DNA of 64,000 nucleotides from Acidianus brierleyi (lineage in GTDB: Archaea > Thermoproteota > Thermoprotei_A > Sulfolobales > Sulfolobaceae), in NCBI RefSeq assembly GCF_003201835.2, contig NZ_CP029289.2:2798501-2862500 (forward strand), written 5' to 3'. Each line of letters begins with the position of its first letter. Position 1 is the stretch's first letter. This document shows, one piece after another, positions 45,050-54,192 of this stretch. The position numbers were made by a program, and so were the translations under genes. The notes below the pieces were generated by a model, which saw only the letters and a program-made list of their open reading frames with translations, searched no databases and was not told the DNA's origin.

Positions 45050-45316
45050 TTATAAGGATCTGCATACATTATCTTCTATGATAGTTGATGATCCTTCTGT
45101 TAAATGTTCCTTTGATTTACACAATATTTTACCGTTTTCGACTTTAACTAAATTGATATAATAGCTCTCTTCAAGTCCCTCCGGCGTAACATTCAATTTC
45201 CAACTTTCTAGTACTGTACCTTTATTTACATGAAATTCTGCCATGCATGATCCACAGACTGGACATCGTATTCTTTTCCAAGAAGTTAGAAAACCACATT
45301 TTGCACATTTCATCAA
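45050..45316 (-). CDS. DUF35-like zinc-ribbon protein
   Basis: An 88-residue protein that begins with a zinc ribbon (CAKCGFLTSWKRIRCPVCGS, residues 4-23), followed by a short OB-like region. It is shorter than the usual DUF35 proteins (about 130 residues) such as the one at 59282. Its start overlaps the end of the thiolase-like gene by 4 nt. Thiolase-DUF35 pairs form complexes in Archaea in which the zinc protein channels acyl-CoA. Here the pair may be a divergent version of that. Confidence 0.75.
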   Translation of the reverse strand: MMKCAKCGFLTSWKRIRCPVCGSCMAEFHVNKGTVLESWKLNVTPEGLEESYYINLVKVENGKILCKSKEHLTEGSSTIIEDNVCRSL

Positions 45317-46434
45317 TATTCATCACCATAAATAATTACTGTGGAAGAATTACCAAACCCTGCCATGCTTAGACTTAGACCAGTCTTAGCGTTTTTAACT
45401 TGTCTATTTCCAGCTTCGTTTCTAATTTGGTAAAAAGCTTCTATTGCTTGAGCTATTCCACTAACACCTATTGGATGCCCTTTTGAATTTAAACCTCCAC
45501 TAGTATTCAACGGTATATCTCCATTTATTTCAGTAGTTCCATTGATTACTGCCTTCCAACCTTCGCCCTTCTTGAAAAATCCTAGTTCCTCTGATTGGAT
45601 TATTTCTAAGATAGTTGCCATATCATGTAATTCAGCAAAATCTATCCTTTCTACATGAGATTTTTTTATAGCGATTTCTCCAGCTTTTCTGACAGATGGA
45701 AGTTCAGTAAAGTTTTCTCTGTCAGCAATGAAGGAAGTATAACTAGAAAATCCTACTCCTTTAATGAAAACTGGTTTATTAGTGTAACTTAATGCGTCTT
45801 CATTTCTTACCATAAGTAAAGCTGCGGCACCGTCGCTTATTGGAGTAAATTCAAAAAGTCTTAGAGGTTCTGAAATTATTGGTGAATTAAGAACCTCATC
45901 TAACGTAACTCTCTTCTGTATATGTGCATAAGGATTAAGTGATCCATTATAGTGATTTTTGACAGCTACTTGAGCTATACTTTCCCTAGTAGCGTCGTAT
46001 TTTTTCATGTACTCAATAGTAGCTAATGAAGCTAAAGAAGGTAATGAAGATACTCTTTCACTCTCAGGAAGTAAGGATGATATTATTTTAGTAACTTGTC
46101 TAGTTTTCTTTTCTGACATTTTTTCTGCACCTAGCACTAGAACTGCGTTAGCTTCCTTAGATTCTAATAACGACTTAGCTACAAGTATTGCTGAACCACC
46201 ACTTCCACTCGTATTATCCACCCTAATTGACGGTACATTATCTAATGAGAGATACGTCGAAATGAGATTATTCAATCCAGATATTTCGTTAAATTCTCCA
46301 GAATATGAGTTTGAAAGTACAATAAAGTCTATAGGATATTTCAAAAGATTTCTGGTAGCTTCTCCTACAAGTTCAAATATGCTTTCCACTCTTTTTCCGA
46401 ACCTCGTGATTCCTACGTCAACTATTGCAACCAT
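45313..46434 (-). CDS. Thiolase-like protein lacking the conserved catalytic cysteine
   Basis: A 373-residue thiolase-superfamily protein. Where most thiolases have the nucleophile (ENACASGS), it reads RVDNTSGSGGSAILVAKSL, with Ser or Gly in place of Cys (about residues 78-80). The second-half signatures remain: AELHDMATILEIIQSEELGF and LNSKGHPIGVSGIAQA with the catalytic His. SCP-x-like thiolases in Archaea can act in acyl-CoA or isoprenoid pathways. Without the Cys it may be a non-catalytic or differently acting member. Coupled with a short zinc-ribbon protein. Confidence 0.75.
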   Translation of the reverse strand: MVAIVDVGITRFGKRVESIFELVGEATRNLLKYPIDFIVLSNSYSGEFNEISGLNNLISTYLSLDNVPSIRVDNTSGSGGSAILVAKSLLESKEANAVLVLGAEKMSEKKTRQVTKIISSLLPESERVSSLPSLASLATIEYMKKYDATRESIAQVAVKNHYNGSLNPYAHIQKRVTLDEVLNSPIISEPLRLFEFTPISDGAAALLMVRNEDALSYTNKPVFIKGVGFSSYTSFIADRENFTELPSVRKAGEIAIKKSHVERIDFAELHDMATILEIIQSEELGFFKKGEGWKAVINGTTEINGDIPLNTSGGLNSKGHPIGVSGIAQAIEAFYQIRNEAGNRQVKNAKTGLSLSMAGFGNSSTVIIYGDEY

Positions 46435-47352
46435 AAAACTACGCTATATTCTTGAATTTAAAAATTTTCTTTGAAGTACTATATTCTTGAAGATTAATTA
46501 AAAAATATTTTTATTTATTTATATTTTAAGAAGAATGACTAAGTATTCGATTTCTTGTAATCATACCGTAGTATATAATCAGAGATATAAGAAAATAAAA
46601 ACTAATCTCCATTCTAGACTTTGTTTTTAGTTATGGAAAACCAAGAAGCCATTAGATAGAAAAAACATGAACATAAAATTTGTTAATTATTTTGGAGATT
46701 TAGGATATATAATAAATTCAACTCTCTACGTTTTGAGAAATATGAAACTTGATCTGAAAGAAATTATGGAAAAAGATTTCGTAGTAAATAAATCATCAAA
46801 GGTTTATTATAAACTACATTAGCGAAGAAGTTTTTGTTGAAGATATAACATATCTAGAATTAGAGTGTTTGAAAATGCTAGAAAATAAATTTAACTCAAA
46901 ATTAATTAAAAATAGGAATTTATAACATAGCTAAAGAACTACATATTATGAAAGATTCTCTAACTGGAGACTTTAACATAATTATCATTGCTAAACATAA
47001 CTAAGGTAAAAGAGTTTCTAGTTAAATTATAGATTTTTATTTTACATATGAATTTTCTTTATTTAAGAATTTTATTATTTTAAAAGAAAATATGGATTAT
47101 TATGAATTTTTCTTCTGTTAAGATTCATATATTCGTTAGGATATTCAATTTTCAAAAATGTTTCAGGGTATTTGTCTAACGGTATCTGAGAAATGTCTTC
47201 GTGAGTTTTAAGAAGATATGATTTAATTTGTGTAATATATCTCATAATTTACCATCTTTTTTGGAATTTTTATAGATATTGAATTATAACTTATTATGTA
47301 TGTAATGTTCGTTATAACTCTTAATTTTTCAGTAATTAATAGATCTCCTCGA
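46435..47352. other. Intergenic region with a broken ORF
   Basis: On the + strand, 46668-47000 reads in pieces: MNIKFVNYFGDLGYIINST and on through KEIMEKDFVVNKSSKVYYKL, then ISEEVFVEDITYLELECLKM, then GIYNIAKELHIMKDSLTGDF and NIIIIAKHN. Stops and frame changes separate them. The last piece looks like the end of an Lrp/AsnC sensor domain, a weak likeness. The dead gene lies just before IS copy 2. Confidence 0.4.
47075..47245 (-). CDS. Small ORF, 56 residues, doubtful
   Basis: On the minus strand an ATG at 47245 opens a 56-residue frame that ends FLKIEYPNEYMNLNRRKIHN followed by NPYFLLK. No family is recognised. It may be the tail of a lost gene rather than a real one. No membrane segment, no cysteine. 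Confidence 0.25.
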   Translation of the reverse strand: MRYITQIKSYLLKTHEDISQIPLDKYPETFLKIEYPNEYMNLNRRKIHNNPYFLLK

Positions 47353-48630
47353 GAGAGTGTCCCAAGCGCAAATAATTGAATAAATATAGTATGATAGAAA
47401 AACAATTTTATAATTAATTAAGAATAAAATATAATTATATCTTTCAGTATAACGAGAGATTAAGCTTATATTGTAATGGAAAATAATCAAGTATAGAGAA
47501 AAACAGAATTTCCAACATAGTCCACACTACCTTGATCAACTCTCGCGGTACAAGTTAGTGGGCGAGTTGACTCTCCGGAACACGCGATAACACAGAAGTG
47601 TAGATGTAGGAGTTGTAAATCAACGCGATAACGTAGACAAAGAGCTCGACCATACCCTTTTCAGTAGCGTAAGGCCTCCAATACCTCCTCAAGAAGATCC
47701 CAAAGAACTCCACTCCTGAAACTAGAGAAACCTATCAACCAGGTCGAGGACTTCCCCCACGAAGCCCCTATCCACTACCTTATAACCGCTGCGAGAGAAG
47801 CCAACCTTATTGTCCGGAAAATTGGCCAGTTCCACTTGAATCTCGTGAACTATCATTGTAGGCGACATGAGGTTGAAGACCTTGAAGCCGAACTCCTGTT
47901 CCTCTTCTTTGTAAACTCTCCCTTGAACCTCCTCCTCACTTTGCACTTAATGTAAAAGAAGAGCGTGTTAGCCGCCTCCCTGTACTTCCTCTGCCTTAGC
48001 TCTAGCTCAAACTTCTTCTTCAATGTTTCCTTGTTCCTCTTCCCGAAGGGTACCTCGATTAGGAAGGAATCCACGATCCACAGCTTTCCAACCTTTCCGT
48101 ATAACGCACTGCTAGGTAAGTAGTCAGCAAGTCTACTCATCTTCCCCTCCAACTCCTTGGCGTACTCCTTGAACAGAGTCTTTACCTCTCCCCTAAATTT
48201 CTTTGCCCTCCTATGGATCTCCGACTTAGACTTGTACTCGCCTAGGAACCACCTTACCACCACGTCTGACTCGTAGTAGCTCCGCACGTCCCTGTAGGAG
48301 CACGTCCACACAATCATAACTATTAACGCTCTCAATATGAAGAGGTCAGAGAGACGCGACAGCACTTCAGACGTGATCAGCATGTAGTTCATTTTCACAA
48401 GTGTTTTATGCCTTGCTGATAAATGTTCATAGGGGACCGGGCCGTTGTAGTATTCTATCCAATGCTTCATGTGAATCGGTACTACATCGTCCCGTTTCCC
48501 TTTAAGTATTACGCGACTTTTTGCTTCAAGCGAAAATTCAAAATTTCTCAGTAATTCACGATATCTTTTGAATTATTATCTATAAACCTTTACATAGATT
48601 TATTCAATTATTTGCACTTGGGACACTCTC
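47353..48630 (-). mobile_element. Insertion sequence, copy 2 (1278 bp), inverted relative to copy 1
   Basis: Same length, ends and sequence as the element at 11314-12591, read on the other strand. The ends are GAGAGTGTCCCAAGCGCAAA on the left and the inverse GCACTTGGGACACTCTC on the right. Both flanks are TCGA (47349-47352 and 48631-48634), which is consistent with a 4-bp target duplication. It lacks the extra single-base indels of copy 1. Confidence 0.92.
47555..48470 (-). pseudogene. Transposase of IS copy 2, in three frames
   Basis: The first open frame (48470-47853) is 205 residues and differs from copy 1 at only two positions. A second frame (from about 47946 to 47722) carries EFGFKVFNLMSPTMIVHEI and KVGFSRSGYKVVDRGFVGEV. 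The C-terminal third (EFFGIFLRRYWRPYATEKG, ending at 47555) is in a third frame. The same two frame jumps occur in copy 1. Either the family uses programmed frameshifting, which is known in IS5-type elements, or both copies descend from one dead parent moved in trans. Confidence 0.8.
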
Positions 48631-48634
48631 TCGA

Positions 48635-49116
48635 GAAATAATTTTATGCGCGTTTTCTAGGCTTGCACATATGAAATTCCTTTTAATCATTTTTCCCACT
48701 TTTACACAACATACATAATGTAAATTAATATTAGTTTGTTTAACAGATAATCTAATTCTTATTATTTTTACAAAAATTAATAATCATCATATATCATTAT
48801 TAGTACATTATCGTAGTCTATGAATTCCATTAATTTATAGAAGGAAATTCTAACAATTCTTTAATATGATTTAAAAAAGATTTGTAGATGGAAAGGTTGT
48901 ATAACAAGATGAACATAAAATGATTAGGAGATGGAAACATAGACCTACATAAATTACATTAATCTTAACAAAAGAAGGAAATATCGGTAATTTTAACAAA
49001 CATTTTATAGCACTAATTATAAATAAATTAAAAATAAATATATTTTAGCTATTCTGATCTTACAAGTATTCAAAATGAAAAGTAAAATATAATTATCTTT
49101 CGTCAGTTATGTAATT
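48635..49116. other. AT-rich intergenic region
   Basis: About 480 bp without coding sequence. TTATAAATAAATTAAAAATA around 49017 may serve as promoter of the next gene, which has its ATG at 49117. No RNA gene seen. Confidence 0.4.
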
Positions 49117-49968
49117 ATGGGGTACGTAGATTCTCATACACACGTATGGTTTAGGGAAGCTATAACAGAAGAAATGAGAAAAAGAAGTGAAATAGTAGGT
49201 TACAGAATACCAGAGTTTTCTCTAGATTATATAATTAAGGAAATGGATAATGCACAATTGGATTATATTACAATAATAGCCTATCCTTCTAGAGAACTTT
49301 GGGGCATAAAAGAGGATTTTCCTTTAAAGATAATAGATGTTTGTAAGAAGTATCCAGATAGATTCGCAGTTATTGGAGGTGTTGAAGTAAATAAATTAAG
49401 TGTTCAGGAAACTAAAATATGGTTAGAAAAACAATATGAGGCAGGAATTTCAGGTTTTAAACTACATCCTCCGCATATGTGGATTAAGCCAAACGATTAT
49501 AGAGAAGAAGAAAAAGGAATGAAACAACTTGAAATACTATACGAATTTTCTCAAGATAATAAATTACCTGTAGTAATACATACTGGAACTAGTTTTTTCC
49601 TAACTGCAAGAAATAAATACGCTGACCCGATCTTCGTTGATGACGTAGCAGTTGATTTTCCAAGATTAAGAATAATAATGGCACATGCTGGTAGACCTAA
49701 CTGGGTAAATACTGCTTTCCAGTTAATAAGAATAAGGAAGAATATATACACAGATCTGTCAAGTATACCTCCAAAGAGAGTTCTAGAATATTTACCTAGA
49801 TTAGAAGAAATAAATGAAAAAGCTCTTTACGGTAGTGATTTTGGCGGTCCCGGAACAAAAGGTTTAGGAGATAACCTTAGAGAATTCCTCAATATTCCAT
49901 TGTCTTTACTTGCTATGGAGAATATAACTAAAAATAATCCAAGAAAATTAATCAAGACTTTAGGTTAA
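49117..49968 (+). CDS. Metal-dependent amidohydrolase (TIM-barrel)
   Basis: A 283-residue protein of the amidohydrolase_2 type. It starts at the HxH motif VDSHTHVW, then shows GFKLHPPHMW, PVVIHTGTS, IMAHAGRPN and the late YGSDFGG with the metal Asp. The closest known enzymes are decarboxylases or hydrolases of ring-cleavage products. With the acyl-CoA ligase, maleylacetate-reductase-like enzyme and muconolactone-isomerase fragment next to it, a role in aromatic-compound breakdown is plausible. The stop overlaps the convergent ligase gene by 17 nt. Confidence 0.85.
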   Translation: MGYVDSHTHVWFREAITEEMRKRSEIVGYRIPEFSLDYIIKEMDNAQLDYITIIAYPSRELWGIKEDFPLKIIDVCKKYPDRFAVIGGVEVNKLSVQETKIWLEKQYEAGISGFKLHPPHMWIKPNDYREEEKGMKQLEILYEFSQDNKLPVVIHTGTSFFLTARNKYADPIFVDDVAVDFPRLRIIMAHAGRPNWVNTAFQLIRIRKNIYTDLSSIPPKRVLEYLPRLEEINEKALYGSDFGGPGTKGLGDNLREFLNIPLSLLAMENITKNNPRKLIKTLG

Positions 49969-51520
49969 ATTTTTCCTTAATGTTCTTCCTTACAGTTTTT
50001 TTGTCTAGTTTTCCAGTGCTTGTCTTTGGAATTGAATTTACAAAGATTATTTTGTCTGGCAACCACCATCTAGGAAATTTATTCAGTGACATTAGATAAT
50101 TCCTGATATCTTCCTCTTTAACCTTATATCCTGATTTTGGGACTACCAAGGCCACTGGTCTTTCTCCCCATTTTTCATCAGGAATACCTACTACTACTGC
50201 CTCCAATACTGGTTCAAATGACATTATAGCGTTTTCTAGATCTACTGAAGATATCCATTCTCCCCCACTCTTTATAAGGTCTTTTGCCCTATCGACTATC
50301 TTTATATTACCGTCAGGGTAGATAACTGCAATATCTCCAGTCTTAAACCACTTTTTACCATTTACATTAACTATGCTCTCAAACGTTTTTTCTGGCGAAT
50401 TAAAGTACTCTTGAGTTACCCAAGCTCCTCTTATTATGAGTTCTCCTATACTTTTACCATCCCAAGGTAACTCGGTTAAATCTGGGGATATTAATCCTAT
50501 TTCTATACCAGGCATAGGAATGCCTTGCTTACTTAGCTTTTCTACGTCGTCTTTAATATTTACTGTAGTTATTGCTTCAGTTTCAGTCATTCCCCATGCA
50601 TGATAAGTCCTTATTCCCATCTCTTTAAAGGACTTTATTAGACCTTTTGGTGGTTCAGCTCCTCCAGTTATAGCTATCTTAAGAGACGATATGTCTATTT
50701 TTTCTCTTTTTATATAATCTAAGAAAGATATCCACACTGTCGGAGCTGCTGACGCAACTGTAACCTTTTCCTTAGAAATAAGCTCTGCTAAATCTTCTGG
50801 ACCGGGCTTAGGACCTGGTAATACAAGTTTGGCCCCAGTCATTAATACAGCATAAGGTAGATCCCAAGCTGATATATGGAACATGGGAACTACAGGCATT
50901 ACAACATCGTCTGAGGATATTCCTATAACATCTTTTGCTAAAAGCTCTACGGAATGAATAAAAATACTTCTATGACTATAAACAACTCCTTTAGGATGAC
51001 CAGTGGTACCGGAAGTGAAACACATTACTGCTCCGCTTTTCTCATCTACGTTATCGAAAGAATATATAGGATCAAAACTATCAATGAGTGTGTCAAGATC
51101 ATTAGACATTATAAAAAACCTGGAATTTACTCCATTTTTTAACTCTTCAGTAATTCCTTTAAGATCTTCATCGATGAATACTATTTTATCGTTTGCAAAG
51201 TTTATTACATACTCTATCTCGTTTGGCATAAATCTTACATTTATTGTGTGAAGTACTGAGCCTATTAGTGGTACGGCAAAGTAAAGTTCTAAATGTCTTC
51301 TAGTGTTCCATGCTATTGATCCAACAACACTTTCTCTAGTTACTCCCTGTTCTAACAAAAATCTAGATAATTTCCTAACCCTTTTAGCGAAGTCTCCGTA
51401 AGTAATTTTCTCAATATCATTCTTATTTCTGGAGACTATTGTTTTCTCTTTATATAATCTTTCTATTCTCCAGAAGATATTGTTTACATTAAGATCAAAA
51501 TCCATAATAGTGGATTTCAT
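49952..51520 (-). CDS. Acyl-CoA synthetase (AMP-forming)
   Basis: A 522-residue ANL-superfamily ligase. Motifs in order are CFTSGTTGHPKGVVYSHRS (P-loop), YHAWGMTETEAI (adenine site), WFKTGDIAVIYPDGNI (Asp of the hinge) and DRAKDLIKSGGEWIS, with the C-terminal KTSTGKLDKKTV holding the catalytic Lys. It resembles medium- and long-chain fatty acyl-CoA ligases. It activates a carboxylic acid to its CoA ester with ATP. The chain length is not readable. Confidence 0.9.
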   Translation of the reverse strand: MKSTIMDFDLNVNNIFWRIERLYKEKTIVSRNKNDIEKITYGDFAKRVRKLSRFLLEQGVTRESVVGSIAWNTRRHLELYFAVPLIGSVLHTINVRFMPNEIEYVINFANDKIVFIDEDLKGITEELKNGVNSRFFIMSNDLDTLIDSFDPIYSFDNVDEKSGAVMCFTSGTTGHPKGVVYSHRSIFIHSVELLAKDVIGISSDDVVMPVVPMFHISAWDLPYAVLMTGAKLVLPGPKPGPEDLAELISKEKVTVASAAPTVWISFLDYIKREKIDISSLKIAITGGAEPPKGLIKSFKEMGIRTYHAWGMTETEAITTVNIKDDVEKLSKQGIPMPGIEIGLISPDLTELPWDGKSIGELIIRGAWVTQEYFNSPEKTFESIVNVNGKKWFKTGDIAVIYPDGNIKIVDRAKDLIKSGGEWISSVDLENAIMSFEPVLEAVVVGIPDEKWGERPVALVVPKSGYKVKEEDIRNYLMSLNKFPRWWLPDKIIFVNSIPKTSTGKLDKKTVRKNIKEKFNLKS

Positions 51521-51652
51521 AAAATCTTTACCGAAAAGAAACTTATTAACCTTACTTTTAAGTAATATAAAAAAATCAAATATAATTCAAATATTTCCAT
51601 ATTCATAATTTGTCGAATACTATTTAATATTCGCTGAGACTATACAATAGTT

Positions 51653-52615
51653 ATGTGGGAAATACAGTTTTACAATGAAAAAGTACTCTTCGGTAACAAA
51701 TCTATAGAAAAATTAAAAGAATTAGAAATCAAACATCCTATCATAGTAACTACAAAATCTCTCATAAATTCGGAGTTGATATTAAAAATAAATGAATATA
51801 TTAAAGCTGATAAAATTATTCAAGGGCCTTCTCAACATACTCCAGAAAACGAACTCGAGGAACTTGAAACTTTGATTACGTCAAAATCGGTAATAAGTAT
51901 AGGCGGAGGAAGTGTTATAGACGCTGTAAAATTGGCAAATCCATATCTTCATATAGCTATTCCTACTACTCTTTCAGGAGCCGAACACACTGCCATAGCT
52001 GGATTTACGAAAGAAGGAATAAAAGTGTCTAGTAAAGTAAAACCTCCAGATATAATAATTTTAGACCCAGAAGTTATAAAATACACTCCTGAATGGCTCC
52101 TTAACAGTACTGCTTTTAGAGCTCTGGATCATGCTATAGAAGCAATATACTCAACTAGGGCCTCGCCTTTCACCGATGCGCTATCAATTGAAGGATATAA
52201 ATATATGATTAATTGTTTAGAAAAAAAGGATTTACTTCAATGTCAAATTGGAGTTTGGTTATCGTCTTTGGCTTTTATGTACGCAGGACGTGGACTAAGT
52301 CATGTATTTGGATATATTTTTGGCCCAGCTTTTAACATTCCACATGGAATCACGTCATGTATTTCGCTTCCAAAAGCTATAGAATTTAACATAGAACAAG
52401 CTAAAGGAAAACTATCATTATTAGACAATGACGTTAAAGAACGCATAATAGGCTTAATGAAGAAGGTTAATCTTATGGAAAAATTATCTAAATATGCTTC
52501 TCTAGAAAACGCTTTAAAATTTTCTACTTTATTAGCAAATTTAACTAATAATAGTGAAAATCCTAGAAAGATAAGTGTTAAAGATGCAGAAATGTTTATC
52601 AAATCTCTCTTTTAA
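51653..52615 (+). CDS. Maleylacetate reductase-like iron alcohol dehydrogenase
   Basis: A 320-residue member of the Fe-ADH superfamily. The dinucleotide-binding motif is SIGGGSVIDAVKLA (about residues 83-96), and the metal or substrate positions are IPTTLSGAEHTAIAGF, FRALDHAIEAIYSTRAS and LSHVFGYIFGPAFNIPHG. These features match maleylacetate reductases, which reduce maleylacetate to 3-oxoadipate at the end of hydroquinone or hydroxyquinol pathways. It is somewhat shorter than the usual 350. The start is ATG 51653. Confidence 0.8.
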   Translation: MWEIQFYNEKVLFGNKSIEKLKELEIKHPIIVTTKSLINSELILKINEYIKADKIIQGPSQHTPENELEELETLITSKSVISIGGGSVIDAVKLANPYLHIAIPTTLSGAEHTAIAGFTKEGIKVSSKVKPPDIIILDPEVIKYTPEWLLNSTAFRALDHAIEAIYSTRASPFTDALSIEGYKYMINCLEKKDLLQCQIGVWLSSLAFMYAGRGLSHVFGYIFGPAFNIPHGITSCISLPKAIEFNIEQAKGKLSLLDNDVKERIIGLMKKVNLMEKLSKYASLENALKFSTLLANLTNNSENPRKISVKDAEMFIKSLF

Positions 52616-52647
52616 ATTTATATTCTTGAATAACTATAATTAATTAT

Positions 52648-52824
52648 GTTATTTCTACTTTGGTTTAAAGTAAAACAGCCAGAAAGTTTATCTCAAAAAA
52701 GATTAATGGAAATCTGGGAGAAAGAAGCTGAAGCTACTATGTCTGCAGTAAAATCTGGAAAGATAAATAGTAGAAGCTCTATCAATAATTATAGTTCAAA
52801 ATTCATAGTCTATATAATAATTTA
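52648..52824 (+). pseudogene. Muconolactone isomerase-like fragment
   Basis: From ATG 52648 a 58-residue frame reads MLFLLWFKVKQPESLSQK, then MEIWEKEAEATMSAVKSGKI. This is the N-terminal half of the muconolactone delta-isomerase family (alpha+beta dimer). It then turns into unrelated sequence, NSRSSINNYSSKF, and stops at about 52824. The family normally has about 90-96 residues, so the conserved C-terminal strand is missing. It follows the reductase by 32 nt, on the same strand. A truncated gene or remnant. Confidence 0.5.
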
Positions 52825-52995
52825 ATATAAAAATAAATAGAACTATAAGCAATAATAAAATATCTATCATTTTAGTAATTATTCAACTCATACTCCAAGG
52901 CGAGCAAAAACACTCCTTATATAATAATTTGAAAACTTTTTCCACTAATCATATTGATTAGACGTGCTAAAGCACAAAAACTATACATTTTCTAG
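52825..52995. other. Short intergenic region
   Basis: About 170 bp between the fragment above and the convergent MFS gene. GC content is higher around 52900 (CCAAGGCGAGCAAAAACACT) than in the flanking AT-rich DNA. No RNA or hairpin can be named. Confidence 0.35.
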
Positions 52996-54192
52996 TTATT
53001 TTATTTCTATATTATAATATTCCTTAAATTTCAATCTAACAAAATTGAACATAAATATAATCGAGCCGATTAATAGGTAAGTTCCTCCTATTCCTAGAAT
53101 TTCTATTAAAATACCACCTACTGGACCAGAAAGTGCAAAGATTCCCTTAGATATTACTTGTATGAATCCCGACGCCCTTCCCCAATACTCTTTATTTATA
53201 TATCTTAACTGAGTGACAGAACCTAAGGTTGAGGTTATTCCTGATAAAAATGAAATAAGAAAGGTTGGAATTATAGCAATGAATACATAATGAATTAAGT
53301 CATAAGATGCTATACATATCGACATTATCGCTATAAGTGTAAATTGATAAAAGCCTAATTTACCTTTATTTATCCTTAAGGCAAAGATTGAACCAACTAA
53401 CAATCCCACTTGTGCAGTAATTATCAAGATACTATAGTAAATCGGCCCTAAATGTAAAAAGTCTTGCACGTAAAATATCATAAGTAATTCTAAAATTCCA
53501 AAGAATAGATTCTCTAACGTAAGAATACTTATCTGTGTAAGTACTTTATTCTTCCTTACATAATTAAACCCGTCTATAAGACTTTCCTTGAAAGTAATTC
53601 CTTTTTCTCCTTCATTAAATCTATCCTTTATATTTACTGGTAAGGATAGGAAAATTGCCATGGCCAAAATAACCAGAGTAGGGATTATTGAGAATCTAAA
53701 AATGAAGGTAAGAATTATACCTACTAAAGCATTAGCTAAGAACCCTAATCCTCTAAGAATAATTCTACCTATAGATATAATCTTTTTGTATTCTTTCTCA
53801 TCTACATTTTGTTTAGTCCATATACTAAATATAGTATCAGTTATATTGGCAGTGAAACCAAATACTATTGCTGACAAATAGAACAGTAAAATCATGAAGA
53901 AGAGGTTATCAGCTAATAATGCGATTTGAGATAAGAGTAAGATCATGAAAACTATTAGTGATAACATTAAAAGTATTAACTTCTTCTTTCTCGATAAATC
54001 TATGACCGTTCCAGTGAAGTAACTGAAGAAGTACGGTATCGAAGGAAGGCTTAGTAATATTCCCGTGAGTAAGCTGGAGTCGGTAAGCTTTGATATGACC
54101 CATCCTGCTAAGAGTATGAAGAAACCCTCATCAACTATTATCAGATAAGTTGGAAGTAAATTATATGTCGCCCACCAAATGGTTTTCTTCAT
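52996..54192 (-). CDS. MFS transporter, candidate peptide exporter of the RiPP-like cassette
   Basis: A 398-residue protein with 12 likely membrane segments and a basic middle loop (NIKDRFNEGEKGITFKESL). The loop after segment 2 (GTVIDLSRKKKLILLM) matches the MFS consensus DRxGRR. Its start lies inside the end of the radical SAM gene, with a 32-nt overlap, so the two are translated together. Position after a precursor peptide and a maturase is typical of exporters or self-resistance pumps in RiPP clusters. That role is inferred from the order only; it could also be a general drug pump. Confidence 0.75.
   Translation of the reverse strand: MKKTIWWATYNLLPTYLIIVDEGFFILLAGWVISKLTDSSLLTGILLSLPSIPYFFSYFTGTVIDLSRKKKLILLMLSLIVFMILLLSQIALLADNLFFMILLFYLSAIVFGFTANITDTIFSIWTKQNVDEKEYKKIISIGRIILRGLGFLANALVGIILTFIFRFSIIPTLVILAMAIFLSLPVNIKDRFNEGEKGITFKESLIDGFNYVRKNKVLTQISILTLENLFFGILELLMIFYVQDFLHLGPIYYSILIITAQVGLLVGSIFALRINKGKLGFYQFTLIAIMSICIASYDLIHYVFIAIIPTFLISFLSGITSTLGSVTQLRYINKEYWGRASGFIQVISKGIFALSGPVGGILIEILGIGGTYLLIGSIIFMFNFVRLKFKEYYNIEIK

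Noticed and set aside
11310..48634. Proof that the 35-kb segment is a composite transposon
   Set aside because: The TCGA outer flanks agree, but copy 2 also has TCGA on its inner side and four bases are too few to be conclusive; kept only as a possibility.
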